A stretch of 64,000 nucleotides of DNA. Origin: Vibrio gigantis. Lineage in GTDB: Bacteria; Pseudomonadota; Gammaproteobacteria; Enterobacterales; Vibrionaceae. This document shows positions 1-9,590 of the stretch, one piece after another (position 1 is the first letter of the stretch; each line of letters starts with the position of its first letter). The notes beneath the pieces were generated by a model, which was given only the letters and a program-made list of their open reading frames with translations, was not told where the DNA came from and did not search any database. The stretch lies in assembly GCF_024347515.1 (NCBI RefSeq), contig NZ_AP025493.1:372001-436000 (forward strand), in the 5' to 3' direction. The position numbers and the translations under genes are program-made.

Positions 1-900
1 GTAATCATCGACATGTTCCCAACTAACCCGATTCAGGCGATGGCTGAGGGCAAAACGTTACAAGTTATCGTATTTGCTGTGTTATTCGGTATTGCGATTA
101 GTGCAGCGGGCAAACCTGGCGAACGTATCGCTTCTGTATTTGCTGATCTGAATGAAGTGATCATGAAGCTTGTTGCTCTACTGATGAACCTTGCTCCTTA
201 CGGTGTGTTCTTCTTGATGGCGAAGCTGTTCTCTGGCCTTGGCTTGGGTGCAATTTGGAACCTAGCTGAATACTTCTTAGTGCTTGCGGGTACCCTACTG
301 TTACACGGTCTGGTTACTTACAGTGCAATGCTTAAAGGATTCACTGGCCTTAGCCCGATTACGTTCTTACGTAAGATGGAAGATGCAATCATGTTTGCAT
401 TCTCAACAGCATCTTCAAACGCAACGATTCCTGTAACAATGGAAACGGCTAAGAACCGTATGGGCGTAGACAACAAAGTCGCTTCATTCACTGTACCACT
501 AGGTGCAACAGTGAACATGGACGGTACTGCAATCATGCAAGGTGTTGCGACTGCGTTTATCGCACAAGCATACAACATCGACCTTACTATGGGCGATTAC
601 CTAATGGTCATCCTAACAGCGACATTGGCGTCTGTGGGTACAGCAGGTGTTCCAGGTGTTGGTCTAGTTATGTTAGCGATGGTATTGAACCAAGTCGGCC
701 TACCGCTAGAAGGTATCGCTCTAATCATGGGTGTTGACCGCCTTCTTGATATGATTCGTACCGCTGTAAACATCACTGGTGATAGTGCCGTATCTATCAT
801 CGTTGCTAAGTCAGAAGGCGCTCTAGACGAGTCTCGCTTCAACGACCCAGCAGCAGGCGAGAAAGAAGAAGAAGTTAAGCTAGCGCGCCAACAGGCATAA
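1..900 (+). CDS. Sodium:dicarboxylate/glutamate symporter (DAACS family), 3' part
   Basis: This is the C-terminal 299 or so residues of an inner-membrane symporter of the DAACS (GltP/DctA) family, which takes up dicarboxylates or acidic amino acids with Na+ or H+. The frame is open to base 1, so the start lies outside the window; the first Met at 13 is internal. Family hallmarks are visible: the serine-rich re-entrant loop (FSTASSNATIP), the NMDGTA motif in the unwound segment of TM7, and the GVPGVG and DRLLDMIRTAVNITGD motifs of the substrate site in HP2/TM8. The tail is short and acidic/lysine-rich. A terminator hairpin follows at 983. The exact substrate cannot be read from sequence. Confidence 0.93.
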   Translation, partial: VIIDMFPTNPIQAMAEGKTLQVIVFAVLFGIAISAAGKPGERIASVFADLNEVIMKLVALLMNLAPYGVFFLMAKLFSGLGLGAIWNLAEYFLVLAGTLLLHGLVTYSAMLKGFTGLSPITFLRKMEDAIMFAFSTASSNATIPVTMETAKNRMGVDNKVASFTVPLGATVNMDGTAIMQGVATAFIAQAYNIDLTMGDYLMVILTATLASVGTAGVPGVGLVMLAMVLNQVGLPLEGIALIMGVDRLLDMIRTAVNITGDSAVSIIVAKSEGALDESRFNDPAAGEKEEEVKLARQQA

Positions 901-982
901 TCTAGTTTCTCTGACGCTCTTGCCTTCGAGTTAAGGTGTAATTAATGGCTATGCCTTAGCTGATAATGAAAAGCGTATAAAC

Positions 983-1016
983 AAAAACGCCACTGCATCT
1001 GCAGTGGCGTTTTTTA
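983..1016. terminator. Bidirectional rho-independent terminator
   Basis: A perfect stem (AACGCCACTGC paired with GCAGTGGCGTT, loop ATCT) is flanked by an A-run on the left and a T-run on the right. It can therefore end both the rightward symporter transcript and the leftward two-component operon that finishes at 1086. Confidence 0.9.
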
Positions 1017-1085
1017 TTAGGCAATGTTTCTCAGCGTGCTTTCAGCCTTAGTTACGTATGGAGCACGACAGATAACAACGGGAAG

Positions 1086-2471
1086 CTAATCGGCGATTGG
1101 GAACATAAGGTTCACTCTAAGCCCCCCGCCATCTCTATTCTCAGCAGTAACGTGCCCATTCATCACACCCATCGCTTCTTTAACAATCGCAAGGCCTAAC
1201 CCATAGCCACCAGACTGTTTATCACGGGCTGACTCTATGCGAGTAAACGGGTCGAATATACCTGCAATCTTGTTATCAGGAATGCCATCACCGTCATCCT
1301 CTACAGATATGACACTGTAACGTTTATCGGTGAACAGTTCATAAGTAGTCACGACAACATGAGCATTCTCACCGGCATATTTAATTGCGTTGCCGACCAA
1401 ATTACCAATCACTCTGAGAAGTAACCTCTCATCAACGTTGACCATTGATGTCGGTGTCTCTAAATCACCCACTAAGGTCTGATTCGGCTTTAAGTCATTT
1501 TGCATCTGCGCAATGAGCATCGAACAATAGTGCTCCAAATGCATCAAGCTTAACTTGGTGTCATAACGTGACGTTTCTAGGCGGCTGAATTCAAGGATTT
1601 CCCCCACCAACTTATTCATCTCTTCCGTTTCACTTTCCATTCGATCAAGTAAGCCAATGCTCTTATCATCCACCTTGTTGCGCAAAAGGTGTAAGGCGAG
1701 GTTCTGCCTAGCTAATGGCGTTCTAAGCTCATGGGACACATCCCGAATCAAACGACGCTGCTTTTCAGCCAATGACTTAATCTCAAACGTCATGTGGTCA
1801 AAATCGTGAGCAAGTTCGTTGAACTCTCGCGTGGTTGAATCAAGCTCAGACACAACACTCACCGAGAAGTCTCCTTGTGCCAACCTTCGGCTTGCTTCCC
1901 TTAAGCGATCCAGAGGCTGTTGCAGGCTTTTCGCCATAATAATGGAGAACAGCGACAACACGATCAAAGCTATTACCGCTTTCAACATGTAAGAATAAGG
2001 TGCAAAGGACTTAGCCGGGTGAAACTGATGCGGCAGTTGAATTACTAACGTTTTGCCATTATTCAGCGGTAAACCGAATATAGGCTTACTCACACGATCG
2101 CTCAGTTGATGATCTAAGGTACGTAGGTACTTCAACTTGAACTCGAAGTGCGGGTGCATGTGTCGATGTGTGATTGGGCGGTTATCTTCATCAATAACAA
2201 AAAGATAATAGCGTTGAGCGTTGCCCCAATCGGCAAGCTCATCCATATCCCCTTCCTCGATCAGCACGTTTGCTTGATAAGCAAGATCGAGCATTTCAGA
2301 TTTTACGGATTCAGGTACCTTCAATAAGGCCTTCATCAACGCTCTCTCTGCTACACCTTGTAGGATCAAAATACTTACTAGAATTACTGTCAGATAACTA
2401 AACAGTTGAAAGGTTAAACCATCTTTCCGCTTAGCAATGAAGTCAGGGCAACGTATTAGCTTGACGCTCAT
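1086..2471 (-). CDS. CpxA-like sensor histidine kinase
   Basis: Inner-membrane sensor kinase of 461 residues. An N-terminal TM segment (about 20-42) is followed by a periplasmic sensor region (about 45-165) with a short His-rich stretch (THRHMHPH). A second TM segment (about 165-185), a HAMP linker (SLQQPLDRLREASRRLAQGDF), a HisKA H-box (RDVSHELRTPL), an N-box (NLVGNAIKYA) and G-boxes (DDGDGIPD, GGYGLGLAIVKEAM) follow. The gene overlaps the end of its response regulator by 4 bp, so the two are translationally coupled. Architecture and length resemble the CpxA/RstB group, which sense envelope conditions. The signal is unknown, and the divergent periplasmic domain means it need not be the orthologue of E. 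coli CpxA. Confidence 0.9.
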   Translation of the reverse strand: MSVKLIRCPDFIAKRKDGLTFQLFSYLTVILVSILILQGVAERALMKALLKVPESVKSEMLDLAYQANVLIEEGDMDELADWGNAQRYYLFVIDEDNRPITHRHMHPHFEFKLKYLRTLDHQLSDRVSKPIFGLPLNNGKTLVIQLPHQFHPAKSFAPYSYMLKAVIALIVLSLFSIIMAKSLQQPLDRLREASRRLAQGDFSVSVVSELDSTTREFNELAHDFDHMTFEIKSLAEKQRRLIRDVSHELRTPLARQNLALHLLRNKVDDKSIGLLDRMESETEEMNKLVGEILEFSRLETSRYDTKLSLMHLEHYCSMLIAQMQNDLKPNQTLVGDLETPTSMVNVDERLLLRVIGNLVGNAIKYAGENAHVVVTTYELFTDKRYSVISVEDDGDGIPDNKIAGIFDPFTRIESARDKQSGGYGLGLAIVKEAMGVMNGHVTAENRDGGGLRVNLMFPIAD

Positions 2472-3136
2472 GCTCCAACCGACTCTAGGTAGCTGTAACC
2501 TTTACCACGAACGGTTTTAATATGTTGCTTAGACAAACCAGCCTGAACAAGCTTTCTACGTATATTGCTGATATGCATATCTAAATTACGATCGAAAGGA
2601 CACAGTTCTTTCTTGAGTACATGGATTTGTAGATCAGATTTTGAGACGACAATACCATCGTTTTTGACTAGGTAATCAAGCAGGTCTTTTTCTGTGCCCG
2701 TTAAGGGTAAACGAGAGAGTTGTTCGCACAAACCGTGATTAGACGAAGCCAAAGATTGTCTCTGACGCTCAAAACCAACTCGACGTAAGATAACCTTAAT
2801 ACGGGTTAAAAGTTCTGGAACATTGAAAGGCTTGGCGATGTACTGGTCGGCTCCAGCTTGGTAACCATCAAGCATTGAGGCGTCGTCGTTTAGAGCGGTT
2901 AGCATAAGAATAGGCGTAGCAAAACGCTGACAAATACGTCTTGCTACTTGAATGCCGCTTAGGTTCGGAAGCATTACATCGAGTAGAACTAAATCGACAG
3001 GGTGAGATTGAATAAACTCAAGCGCGGATTCACCGCAATGGACAGTATCAACGTGATACCCCTCATTTTCTAACACTTCACCCAATAACTCACACAACTG
3101 AATATCATCATCAACAACTAAAACGCGCGACATCAT
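2468..3136 (-). CDS. OmpR/CpxR-family response regulator
   Basis: 222-residue DNA-binding response regulator. The N-terminal receiver carries the acidic pair (VLVVDDD), the phospho-acceptor Asp in LVLLDVMLPNLSG, the conserved Thr (LMLTA) and Lys (IAKPF). The C-terminal winged helix contains LTGTEKDLLDYL and the NLDMHISNIRRKL recognition helix, and ends with the usual RGKGYSYL wing. It is the first gene of the operon with the kinase, sharing a 4-bp overlap. Two adjacent ATG codons are possible starts and the first was used. The upstream 80 bp are AT-rich and may hold an autoregulated promoter, but no box was recognised. Confidence 0.92.
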   Translation of the reverse strand: MMSRVLVVDDDIQLCELLGEVLENEGYHVDTVHCGESALEFIQSHPVDLVLLDVMLPNLSGIQVARRICQRFATPILMLTALNDDASMLDGYQAGADQYIAKPFNVPELLTRIKVILRRVGFERQRQSLASSNHGLCEQLSRLPLTGTEKDLLDYLVKNDGIVVSKSDLQIHVLKKELCPFDRNLDMHISNIRRKLVQAGLSKQHIKTVRGKGYSYLESVGA

Positions 3137-3213
3137 ACAAACCGATAAATAATAATAGTTTGCATTTTAATTATCGTTATTATTAATTTCAATTATAAAA
3201 TGAGAGATTTACC

Positions 3214-3687
3214 CTATAGAAGGAAATCTTTTTCAATCGGTACAAATTTTGAGGCAGAATCGATAAGATTTTGAGCAGTTAGTCCCGGTACACCATACAC
3301 TTCAACAGGTTTGCCAAAACGTTCTTTGATTCGCTCTACAAGGATTTCGAAATCACCGTCTCCTGATACTAAAACAATCGTATCAACCGTCTCAGCAAGT
3401 TCTATTGCGTCTAACGCAATACCCACATCCCAGTCGCCTTTTGCACTACCATCTCGACGCTGAATAAACGGCTTTAACTTAACATTAAAACCAACACCAC
3501 GAAGGATATGGTGAAATTGGCGCTGCTTTGGATCTTGGCTTGAGATTGCGTAAGCATTAGCGGCAACAACATTACGCCCTTCCGTGGCAACATACCAAAA
3601 CTGGTTATAGTCGAAGTTAGAACGGTATTTATCGCGTGTCGTGTAGTAAACGTTCTGTACGTCGACCAAAATTGCTATGTTTTCCAT
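3214..3687 (-). CDS. NYN domain (LabA/DUF88-type) protein
   Basis: 157-residue cytosolic protein of the NYN (PIN-like) family, which often have metal-dependent ribonuclease activity. The conserved acidic positions are visible: ILVDVQNVY at the N-terminus, KGDWDVGIALDAI in the middle and VLVSGDGDFEILVERIKERG-like sequence (SGDGDF) later. The gene stands alone between the two-component operon and a divergently oriented DUF4174 gene. The start is supported by a purine-rich stretch before ATG. The RNA target is unknown. Confidence 0.85.
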   Translation of the reverse strand: MENIAILVDVQNVYYTTRDKYRSNFDYNQFWYVATEGRNVVAANAYAISSQDPKQRQFHHILRGVGFNVKLKPFIQRRDGSAKGDWDVGIALDAIELAETVDTIVLVSGDGDFEILVERIKERFGKPVEVYGVPGLTAQNLIDSASKFVPIEKDFLL

Positions 3688-3951
3688 AAATTCATACCTT
3701 TAGATTTTCCGTATACCCTATTCTATTCAATTGTAAAATGCGAGTCGCTTTACTCAATAAAAATGAACCTTCCGCTATCGTTAACGTAAAACCTACTATC
3801 TTTAGCGTTAAGCTAAGTGCCTTTAACATAATCCTAACTATGCTTAATGTAACTCGATTTGTTTGATACGTTTCTTAGATGATCCTAACTTCATCTTCTT
3901 TACATAACATTCAAACCGAACTTGGGCTTAGTGCATTTATAGGGAGGTTGT

Positions 3952-4503
3952 ATGCTGCACGGACAAACACACAAATCGAACGTAAGCATCGACACAACCA
4001 AAGCGGTGCAAATTCTGGATCAACCATCAGGATTTAGTTTCTGGCTTAATTTACTGATATTACTGACCACCAGCACGGTGTTAACCATGAGCTTATCCAT
4101 CAACTCTGCACTCGCCTATCCCGCCTACTCTCACTCAAAGCCTTTGCCGCACCGCAGTGTCATTTATTTCGCTCCAAAGGAAGATTCAGTCGTTAAAGAA
4201 TTTCTGAATGAAGTCTTAATCAACAACTGCCAATTGGACGAACGAGATGTTGTTATTATGGTGATCGCAGAGAGTGGTTACACAGTTCCTAGTTGGCTAG
4301 AAGAAGAGTTTAACTTAGAGGCTGTTACCAGTATTTACGAGATCCCTAAAGGATCACACACAGCAGTTTTGATTGGTAAAGATGGAAAAGAAAAACACAG
4401 ATGGAGTGGAAAGACAGATTGGCAAAAAATCACCAATATCATCGATGAAATGCCAATGCGCCAACAAGAAATGCAGCGACAAAGCAGCCGCTGCAGTATT
4501 TGA
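3952..4503 (+). CDS. DUF4174 domain protein, exported or membrane-anchored
   Basis: 183 residues with a hydrophobic segment at about 29-55 that could be a TM anchor or a long signal peptide ending near SALA. It is followed by a DUF4174 thioredoxin-fold-like domain. Recognisable family features are the N-terminal IYFAPKEDS strand, the VLIGKDGKEKHRWSG strand-turn, and the C-terminal IDEMPMRQQEMQRQ motif that typifies the family. The start is preceded by AGGGAGG six bases upstream, a strong ribosome-binding site. Proteins of this family are of unknown function. The 263 bp upstream contain short imperfect repeats around GCTTAA/GTTAAC but no clear regulatory box. Confidence 0.8.
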   Translation: MLHGQTHKSNVSIDTTKAVQILDQPSGFSFWLNLLILLTTSTVLTMSLSINSALAYPAYSHSKPLPHRSVIYFAPKEDSVVKEFLNEVLINNCQLDERDVVIMVIAESGYTVPSWLEEEFNLEAVTSIYEIPKGSHTAVLIGKDGKEKHRWSGKTDWQKITNIIDEMPMRQQEMQRQSSRCSI

Positions 4504-4553
4504 TTCTTGGTAACTTAATCTTGACTTAAAGGGCCTACTAACACATCAAACGA

Positions 4554-5330
4554 TTAAGCTTGTTTGTTAAACCAAGCGAGTTTTTCATGAAGTTGAGCCA
4601 CACTGCCTACAACAATCAACGCAGGGCTTTTAGCCACGCTCGCAAGGTTAGCTAAGTCACTCAAACCACCTCGATACACCTTCTGTTCTTGGCGAGTTCC
4701 GTTTTCAATGATCGCTACAGGCATGTCTGCTCTCATACCGTTATCAAGTAAATTCTTTTGAATATTCGGGCTCTCTTTTAAGCCCATGTAGAAAACAATT
4801 GTGTGGTTATGCTGAGCAAGAGATTGCCAGTCAATATCTTCACCATCTTTTTTAAGGTGACCGGTAATAAACTGAACACTTTGTGCGTGATCACGATGTG
4901 TCAACGGGATGCCCGCATAAGCCGTTGCGCCTGCAGCTGCAGTAATGCCAGGAATAACTTCAAATCTCACATCATTCTCAGCTAACGTTTCACACTCTTC
5001 CCCGCCACGGCCAAAGATAAATGAGTCGCCGCCTTTAAGGCGAACTACGTGCTTGTTCTCTTGCGCTTTAGTAACCAACAACTGGTTAATCTGATCTTGT
5101 GGTACACAGTGATGATCTAGCTTTTTACCTACGTAAAGCATTTCTGCCTCTGGGTTGGCCATCGCTAAGATATCTTTTGATACCAAGCGGTCATAAACCA
5201 AAACGTCTGCTTGTTGAATCACACGTGCTGCTTTTAGCGTAAGTAAATCTGGATCACCCGGGCCTGCACCTACTAGTGAAACAAATCCTTTGCTTCCTGT
5301 TTTAACATTCGATGGCGATACTTCTGACAT
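4554..5330 (-). CDS. cobA: Uroporphyrinogen-III C-methyltransferase (SUMT)
   Basis: 258-residue SAM-dependent enzyme that methylates uroporphyrinogen III twice to precorrin-2, the entry to siroheme. The N-terminal VSLVGAGPGDPDLLTLKA loop and the central VVRLKGGDSFIFGRGGEE motif are diagnostic of the SUMT family, followed by GITAAAGA and the ENGTRQEQKVYRG segment. Length fits the monofunctional enzyme, without the CysG dehydrogenase/chelatase part. It lies downstream of nirBDC in the same direction, which matches a supply of siroheme for NirB, but a terminator separates it from nirC. A separate promoter is therefore likely. Confidence 0.95.
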   Translation of the reverse strand: MSEVSPSNVKTGSKGFVSLVGAGPGDPDLLTLKAARVIQQADVLVYDRLVSKDILAMANPEAEMLYVGKKLDHHCVPQDQINQLLVTKAQENKHVVRLKGGDSFIFGRGGEECETLAENDVRFEVIPGITAAAGATAYAGIPLTHRDHAQSVQFITGHLKKDGEDIDWQSLAQHNHTIVFYMGLKESPNIQKNLLDNGMRADMPVAIIENGTRQEQKVYRGGLSDLANLASVAKSPALIVVGSVAQLHEKLAWFNKQA

Positions 5331-5587
5331 GCTTTGCTCCGAAAGTTAGCTTGTTATGTTTCAAGCTTAATTCTGTATCACAATTCACAATGACGCTGCG
5401 AATTGCCAATATCCCTACTTCTTAGACTATCAGGTGTTGCCATAAAACTTCACGATTAATTCTAATCAAGATAGAAGTTTATATAACAAAACAATCTATT
5501 ACGTTGGAAAACACTGATATTTGCACCATTCTTGAGCACATATTGCTCATAGTAGGTGCATTGCTATCTCAGTAGAGAGTGTTGAGA

Positions 5588-5622
5588 TCAAAAAAGCCCC
5601 AAATCAACAGTTTGGGGCTTAA
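5588..5622 (-). terminator. Terminator after nirC
   Basis: A 10-bp perfect stem (AAGCCCCAAA paired with TTTGGGGCTT) is followed on the minus strand by a run of six T. It sits between the nirC stop at 5662 and cobA. Confidence 0.9.
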
Positions 5623-5661
5623 CACACTTCATCTATTACTCATTAACCTAGAGTATTCTAA

Positions 5662-6477
5662 TTACTTAGCGCCTAGAGAAGGAGCTGTTCTAGCGTGAGT
5701 TAGGAATAGTGGTACACATGTTAGGAACAAACCACCAACGATGTTACCTAGGATTGTTGGGATAAGGTTGAAGTTCAACCAAGTCGCGATACCGAAATCC
5801 GCGCCAAGAATCATACCCAGTGGGAATAGGAACATGTTTACTACTGTGTGCTCAAATACTAGTGCGAAGAAGATGAAGATTGGGAACCACATCATTGCCA
5901 CACGGCCAGACACAGTGCGCGCTGTCATGTTACCAATCACACCAAGACAAACCATTAGGTTACAGAAGATACCGCGTACGAAACACGTGATCCATCCGTC
6001 CATTCCCATGTTCTCGAAACCTAGGCTACGAGCGGTTGAAACAGCGATGAACTTTTGCGCTACTGCATTTGGTTCTATAGAGAAGTTACCTGTTAGTGAT
6101 ACCGCAACTAGGAAAGCAACAATTAAAGAACCGACAAGGTTACCCAGACCAACAAGACCCCAACAGCGTAGAATACGACCCCAAGTGATACCTGGACGGT
6201 TGTCGAATTTCGCTAAAGGTGCAAGACCGAATACACCCGTTACTAAGTCGTAGCCCATGACACTTAGAATGACAAAACCAACCGGGAACACAAGTGCGCC
6301 TACGATGCCGATACCCGTTTGAACGATAGTCGTGATAGCCACTACAACCGCAAGAGAAAGGATGATACCAGCCATAGTGCTTCGGATCAGAAGATCGCGA
6401 GTACCAGTCTTGGTTTTAGCTTCACCTACATCGATCATAGTTTGAACGAATTCTGCCGGTTTAAAATCAGTAGACAT
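5662..6477 (-). CDS. nirC: Formate/nitrite transporter family channel (NirC-like)
   Basis: 271-residue inner-membrane protein of the FNT family, expected to form a pentameric channel for nitrite or formate. About six hydrophobic segments can be followed, with a family-type GLGNLVGSL segment and the LVCLGVIGNMTAR and FEHTVVNMF segments (FNT members carry N-E-H-motif pore residues near the latter). It is the third gene after nirB and nirD, which favours nitrite import or export coupled to NirBD. An AAGGA box lies seven bases before ATG. A hairpin terminator follows at 5588. Confidence 0.92.
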   Translation of the reverse strand: MSTDFKPAEFVQTMIDVGEAKTKTGTRDLLIRSTMAGIILSLAVVVAITTIVQTGIGIVGALVFPVGFVILSVMGYDLVTGVFGLAPLAKFDNRPGITWGRILRCWGLVGLGNLVGSLIVAFLVAVSLTGNFSIEPNAVAQKFIAVSTARSLGFENMGMDGWITCFVRGIFCNLMVCLGVIGNMTARTVSGRVAMMWFPIFIFFALVFEHTVVNMFLFPLGMILGADFGIATWLNFNLIPTILGNIVGGLFLTCVPLFLTHARTAPSLGAK

Positions 6478-6599
6478 AAGGTTGTCCTTAAAAGTTAAAT
6501 TTAAAAGTTAAAATTGGATAGGAAAAGGTTCTAGTTGCCGAGTTAAGGCAATATCGATAACTAGAACCCTTGAACTATCAAATCTTACTCATCGAAAGA

Positions 6600-6923
6600 T
6601 TAAGCAGAGATTTCTACAGCGCCTTTAGTAACACGAGCTTTGTACGCTTTCACGTTGAAGTTCTCGTCTTCCATGCACACACCTGATGCTAAGTTAAAGC
6701 GTTGCTTTTTAAGTGGGCTTGCCACCCAAAGCTCTTCTTTGTGTTCAACAATCAAACCACGTGATAACACGTTAGATTGGAAGTATGGGTCTGTGTTGCT
6801 AATCGCGAATACTTCTTCAGCCTTAGTTGGGCGGAAGATAGCCACTTGCTCACCACCAACCAATGCACAAACACCGGTACCTGGGATAATGTCTTCGATC
6901 TTACAAACTTTGGTAAATGCCAT
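6600..6923 (-). CDS. nirD: Nitrite reductase (NADH) small subunit
   Basis: Rieske-fold accessory subunit of cytoplasmic NADH-nitrite reductase, 107 residues from the ATG at 6923 (MAFTKVCKIEDI). A TTG at 6938 would extend it by five residues, but GGGAG at 6932-6936 is correctly spaced for the inner ATG, so that start is chosen. NirD proteins lack the Cys/His cluster ligands of true Rieske proteins, and this one also has no CxH pairs. The tail CMEDENFNVKAYKARVTKGAVEIS is typical. It follows nirB with a 15-bp gap. Confidence 0.93.
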   Translation of the reverse strand: MAFTKVCKIEDIIPGTGVCALVGGEQVAIFRPTKAEEVFAISNTDPYFQSNVLSRGLIVEHKEELWVASPLKKQRFNLASGVCMEDENFNVKAYKARVTKGAVEISA

Positions 6924-6938
6924 GATGTCGTCTCCCAA

Positions 6939-9497
6939 TTAAACCAGTTCAACGTGAAGGATATCGCCCTTCGCTTCAGGGTGTTTCTCTGTGAATGTCG
7001 CTGGGCGGTGTTGTTCACGGCCGTCATCAACAAACACAACGTTTTCATCACGGTCATCAGCATTGATGAAGTGCGCAAAGCGTTTAAGTTGAGCTTCGTC
7101 GTTGATTGTATCTGTCCACTCACAAGCAAAGTTATCCACTAGGCCAGCAATGTCAGTTTCAAGTTGGTCATTGATGCCAAGCTTGTTGTCTACAATCACT
7201 TCACGTAGGTAATCCACGCCACCTTCTAGGTTGTCCATCCATACCGAAGTACGTTGCAGTGGAGCAGCCGTACGGATGTAGAACATCATGAAACGGTCGA
7301 TGTATTTGATCAGCGTTTCTTGGTCTAGGTCGCTTGCTAGCAGGTCTGCGTGACGAGGCTTCATACCACCGTTACCACACACGTACATATTCCAACCTGC
7401 GTCAGTTGCGATGATTCCTAAGTCTTTACCTTGAGCTTCAGCACACTCACGAGTACAACCAGACACACCAAACTTCATCTTATGAGGAGTACGGATGCCT
7501 TTGTAACGGTTCTCGATCATCACCCCTAGGCCTACTGAATCTTGAACGCCGTAACGACACCAAGTAGAACCAACACATGTCTTAGCCATGCGAAGTGCTT
7601 TTGCGTAAGCTTGACCGGTTTCGTAACCTGCAGCGATTAACTTCTTCCAGATTGCTGGTAAGTCATCTTTCTGAGCACCGAAAAGACCGATACGTTGTGC
7701 ACCCGTGATCTTGGTGTACAGGTTGTATTCTGCAGCAACATCAGCAAGAACGCTTAGTGCTTGAGGTGTTACTTCACCACCCGCCATACGAGGGATAACA
7801 GAGTAAGTACCGTCTTTTTGCATGTTACCTAGGAAGTTATCGTTGGTATCGTGCAGCTTCACTAGCTCAGGTTTAAGGATGTGTTCACCCCAGCAAGAAG
7901 CAAGGATAGAACCCGCTAGAGGCTTACATACTTCACAGCCGTAGCCTTTACCGTATTTCTCTAGTAGCTCATCGAACGTTTTGATTTCTTCGATGCGAAT
8001 TAAGTGGAAAAGCTCTTGGCGAGAGTAAGCAAAGTGCTCACAAACGTCGTTCTTCACTTCAACACCAGCTTTAGCAAGTTCAGCGTTTAGTACTGAAGTT
8101 ACCAGTGGAATACAACCACCACAGCCAGTGCCTGCACCTGTTACTGCTTTGATATCACCGATTGTGTGATGACCTTCAGCAACCGCTTGAGCGATCTTGC
8201 CTTTAGTCACATCGAAACAAGAACAGATAACTGCAGATTCAGGAAGCGAGTCTGCGCCAAGTGTTGGCTTTTCAGCACCAGCGTGCGCAGGAAGAATTAG
8301 AGCATCTGGGTGTTCTGGCAGGTCGATTTCGTTCAGCATAAGCTGTAGAAGATCGCCGTAGTCAGACGTATCACCAACCATTACCGCACCAAGAAGCTTC
8401 TTGTTGTCTTCAGAAACGATTAGGCGCTTGTAAACTTCTTGCTCTTCGTTTTGGTAAACGTAGCTCTTACAACCAGGAGTACGACCGTTCGCATCACCGA
8501 TAGAGCCCACTTTCACGCCTAGAAGCTTAAGCTTCGCAGACATGTCAGCACCTTCAAATGTGCTTTCGTTGCCAACAACATGGTCAACAGCAACTGTCGC
8601 CATTTTGTAACCAGGAGCAACAAGGCCGTAGAACGTTTGGTTCCAAGACGCACACTCACCGATTGCGTAGATATCTTTGTCTGTCGTTTGACAGTGATCG
8701 TTAATCTCGATACCACCACGAGGTGCAATACCTAGACCCATTTGACGAGCAAGTTTGTCTTGAGGGCGAATACCAGCAGAGAATACGATGAAATCAGTTT
8801 CTAGCTCTGTACCGTCTGCAAAGCGCATTACGTTACGAGCTTCAGTGCCTTCAGGAGCAATCTCAAGCGTGTTCTTGCTTGTATGTACGTTAACGCCCAT
8901 ACGTTCGATTTTTTGACGAAGTTGGTTACCACCCGCTTGGTCAAGTTGCTCAGCCATTAGCTTAGGAGCAAACTCAACAACGTGTGTGGTTACGCCAAGT
9001 GCTTTAAGTGCGCCTGCCGCTTCAAGGCCAAGTAGGCCACCACCAACAACAACACCAGACTTAGAATTCTTAGCCGTAGCTTCGATAGCTTTTAGATCTT
9101 CAATTGTGCGGTAAACAAAACAGTCTTTACCTTCGTTGCCTTTGATTGGCGGAACGAATGGGAATGAACCTGTAGCAAGGATGAGTTTGTCGTATTGGAT
9201 TTCACGACCAGTGCTTGAGTAAACTGTTTTCTTTTCACGGTTAACGTTAATAGCACGTTCGCCGATCAGCATGTTGATGCCGTGTTTCTCGTAGAAGCCT
9301 TCTTTAACTAAAGAAAGTTCGTCCGCAGTATGGTGTGAAAAATAAGAAGAAAGGTGTACACGATCATAGGCTACGCGAGGCTCTTCACAGAACACCGTAA
9401 TGTCCATGTTAGCAACATCTGTCTTCTCGACTAAATCTTCGATATAGCGATGACCGACCATCCCGTTACCGATTACGACTAGCTTCATCTTGCTCAT
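6939..9497 (-). CDS. nirB: Nitrite reductase (NADH) large subunit
   Basis: 852-residue siroheme enzyme that reduces nitrite to ammonium with NADH in the cytoplasm. Domain order: N-terminal FAD/NAD oxidoreductase (VIGNGMVGHRY; GGGLLGLEAAGAL near residues 150-165; ATGSFPF), BFD-like [2Fe-2S] domain (CSCFD, then GAGTGCGGC near 425-470), ferredoxin-like repeat, and the siroheme/4Fe-4S domain with the cluster ligands CVGSTWC and CTREC near 640-690. Length matches NirB. It heads the nirBDC operon. An FNR-like site centred about 73 bp upstream of the start codon and a NarP-like palindrome further up fit anaerobic, nitrate/nitrite-responsive control. Confidence 0.97.
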   Translation of the reverse strand: MSKMKLVVIGNGMVGHRYIEDLVEKTDVANMDITVFCEEPRVAYDRVHLSSYFSHHTADELSLVKEGFYEKHGINMLIGERAINVNREKKTVYSSTGREIQYDKLILATGSFPFVPPIKGNEGKDCFVYRTIEDLKAIEATAKNSKSGVVVGGGLLGLEAAGALKALGVTTHVVEFAPKLMAEQLDQAGGNQLRQKIERMGVNVHTSKNTLEIAPEGTEARNVMRFADGTELETDFIVFSAGIRPQDKLARQMGLGIAPRGGIEINDHCQTTDKDIYAIGECASWNQTFYGLVAPGYKMATVAVDHVVGNESTFEGADMSAKLKLLGVKVGSIGDANGRTPGCKSYVYQNEEQEVYKRLIVSEDNKKLLGAVMVGDTSDYGDLLQLMLNEIDLPEHPDALILPAHAGAEKPTLGADSLPESAVICSCFDVTKGKIAQAVAEGHHTIGDIKAVTGAGTGCGGCIPLVTSVLNAELAKAGVEVKNDVCEHFAYSRQELFHLIRIEEIKTFDELLEKYGKGYGCEVCKPLAGSILASCWGEHILKPELVKLHDTNDNFLGNMQKDGTYSVIPRMAGGEVTPQALSVLADVAAEYNLYTKITGAQRIGLFGAQKDDLPAIWKKLIAAGYETGQAYAKALRMAKTCVGSTWCRYGVQDSVGLGVMIENRYKGIRTPHKMKFGVSGCTRECAEAQGKDLGIIATDAGWNMYVCGNGGMKPRHADLLASDLDQETLIKYIDRFMMFYIRTAAPLQRTSVWMDNLEGGVDYLREVIVDNKLGINDQLETDIAGLVDNFACEWTDTINDEAQLKRFAHFINADDRDENVVFVDDGREQHRPATFTEKHPEAKGDILHVELV

Positions 9498-9563
9498 AAG
9501 AATTCCTGAAGGTTATATATTTCTTAACTGAGCGAATAATGAATTATGAAAGAAAATGAAAAT

Positions 9564-9577
9564 ATGATGTAAATCAA
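9564..9577 (-). promoter_or_regulatory. FNR-like binding site upstream of nirB
   Basis: The sequence ATGAT-GTAA-ATCAA matches the FNR consensus TTGAT-N4-ATCAA at 9 of 10 conserved positions. It lies 67-80 bp before the nirB start. If it is centred near -41.5, transcription would begin about 30 bases ahead of the gene. The match is seen; FNR control is inferred from family knowledge of nirB promoters. Confidence 0.65.
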
Positions 9578-9590
9578 TTACGAAATCGAA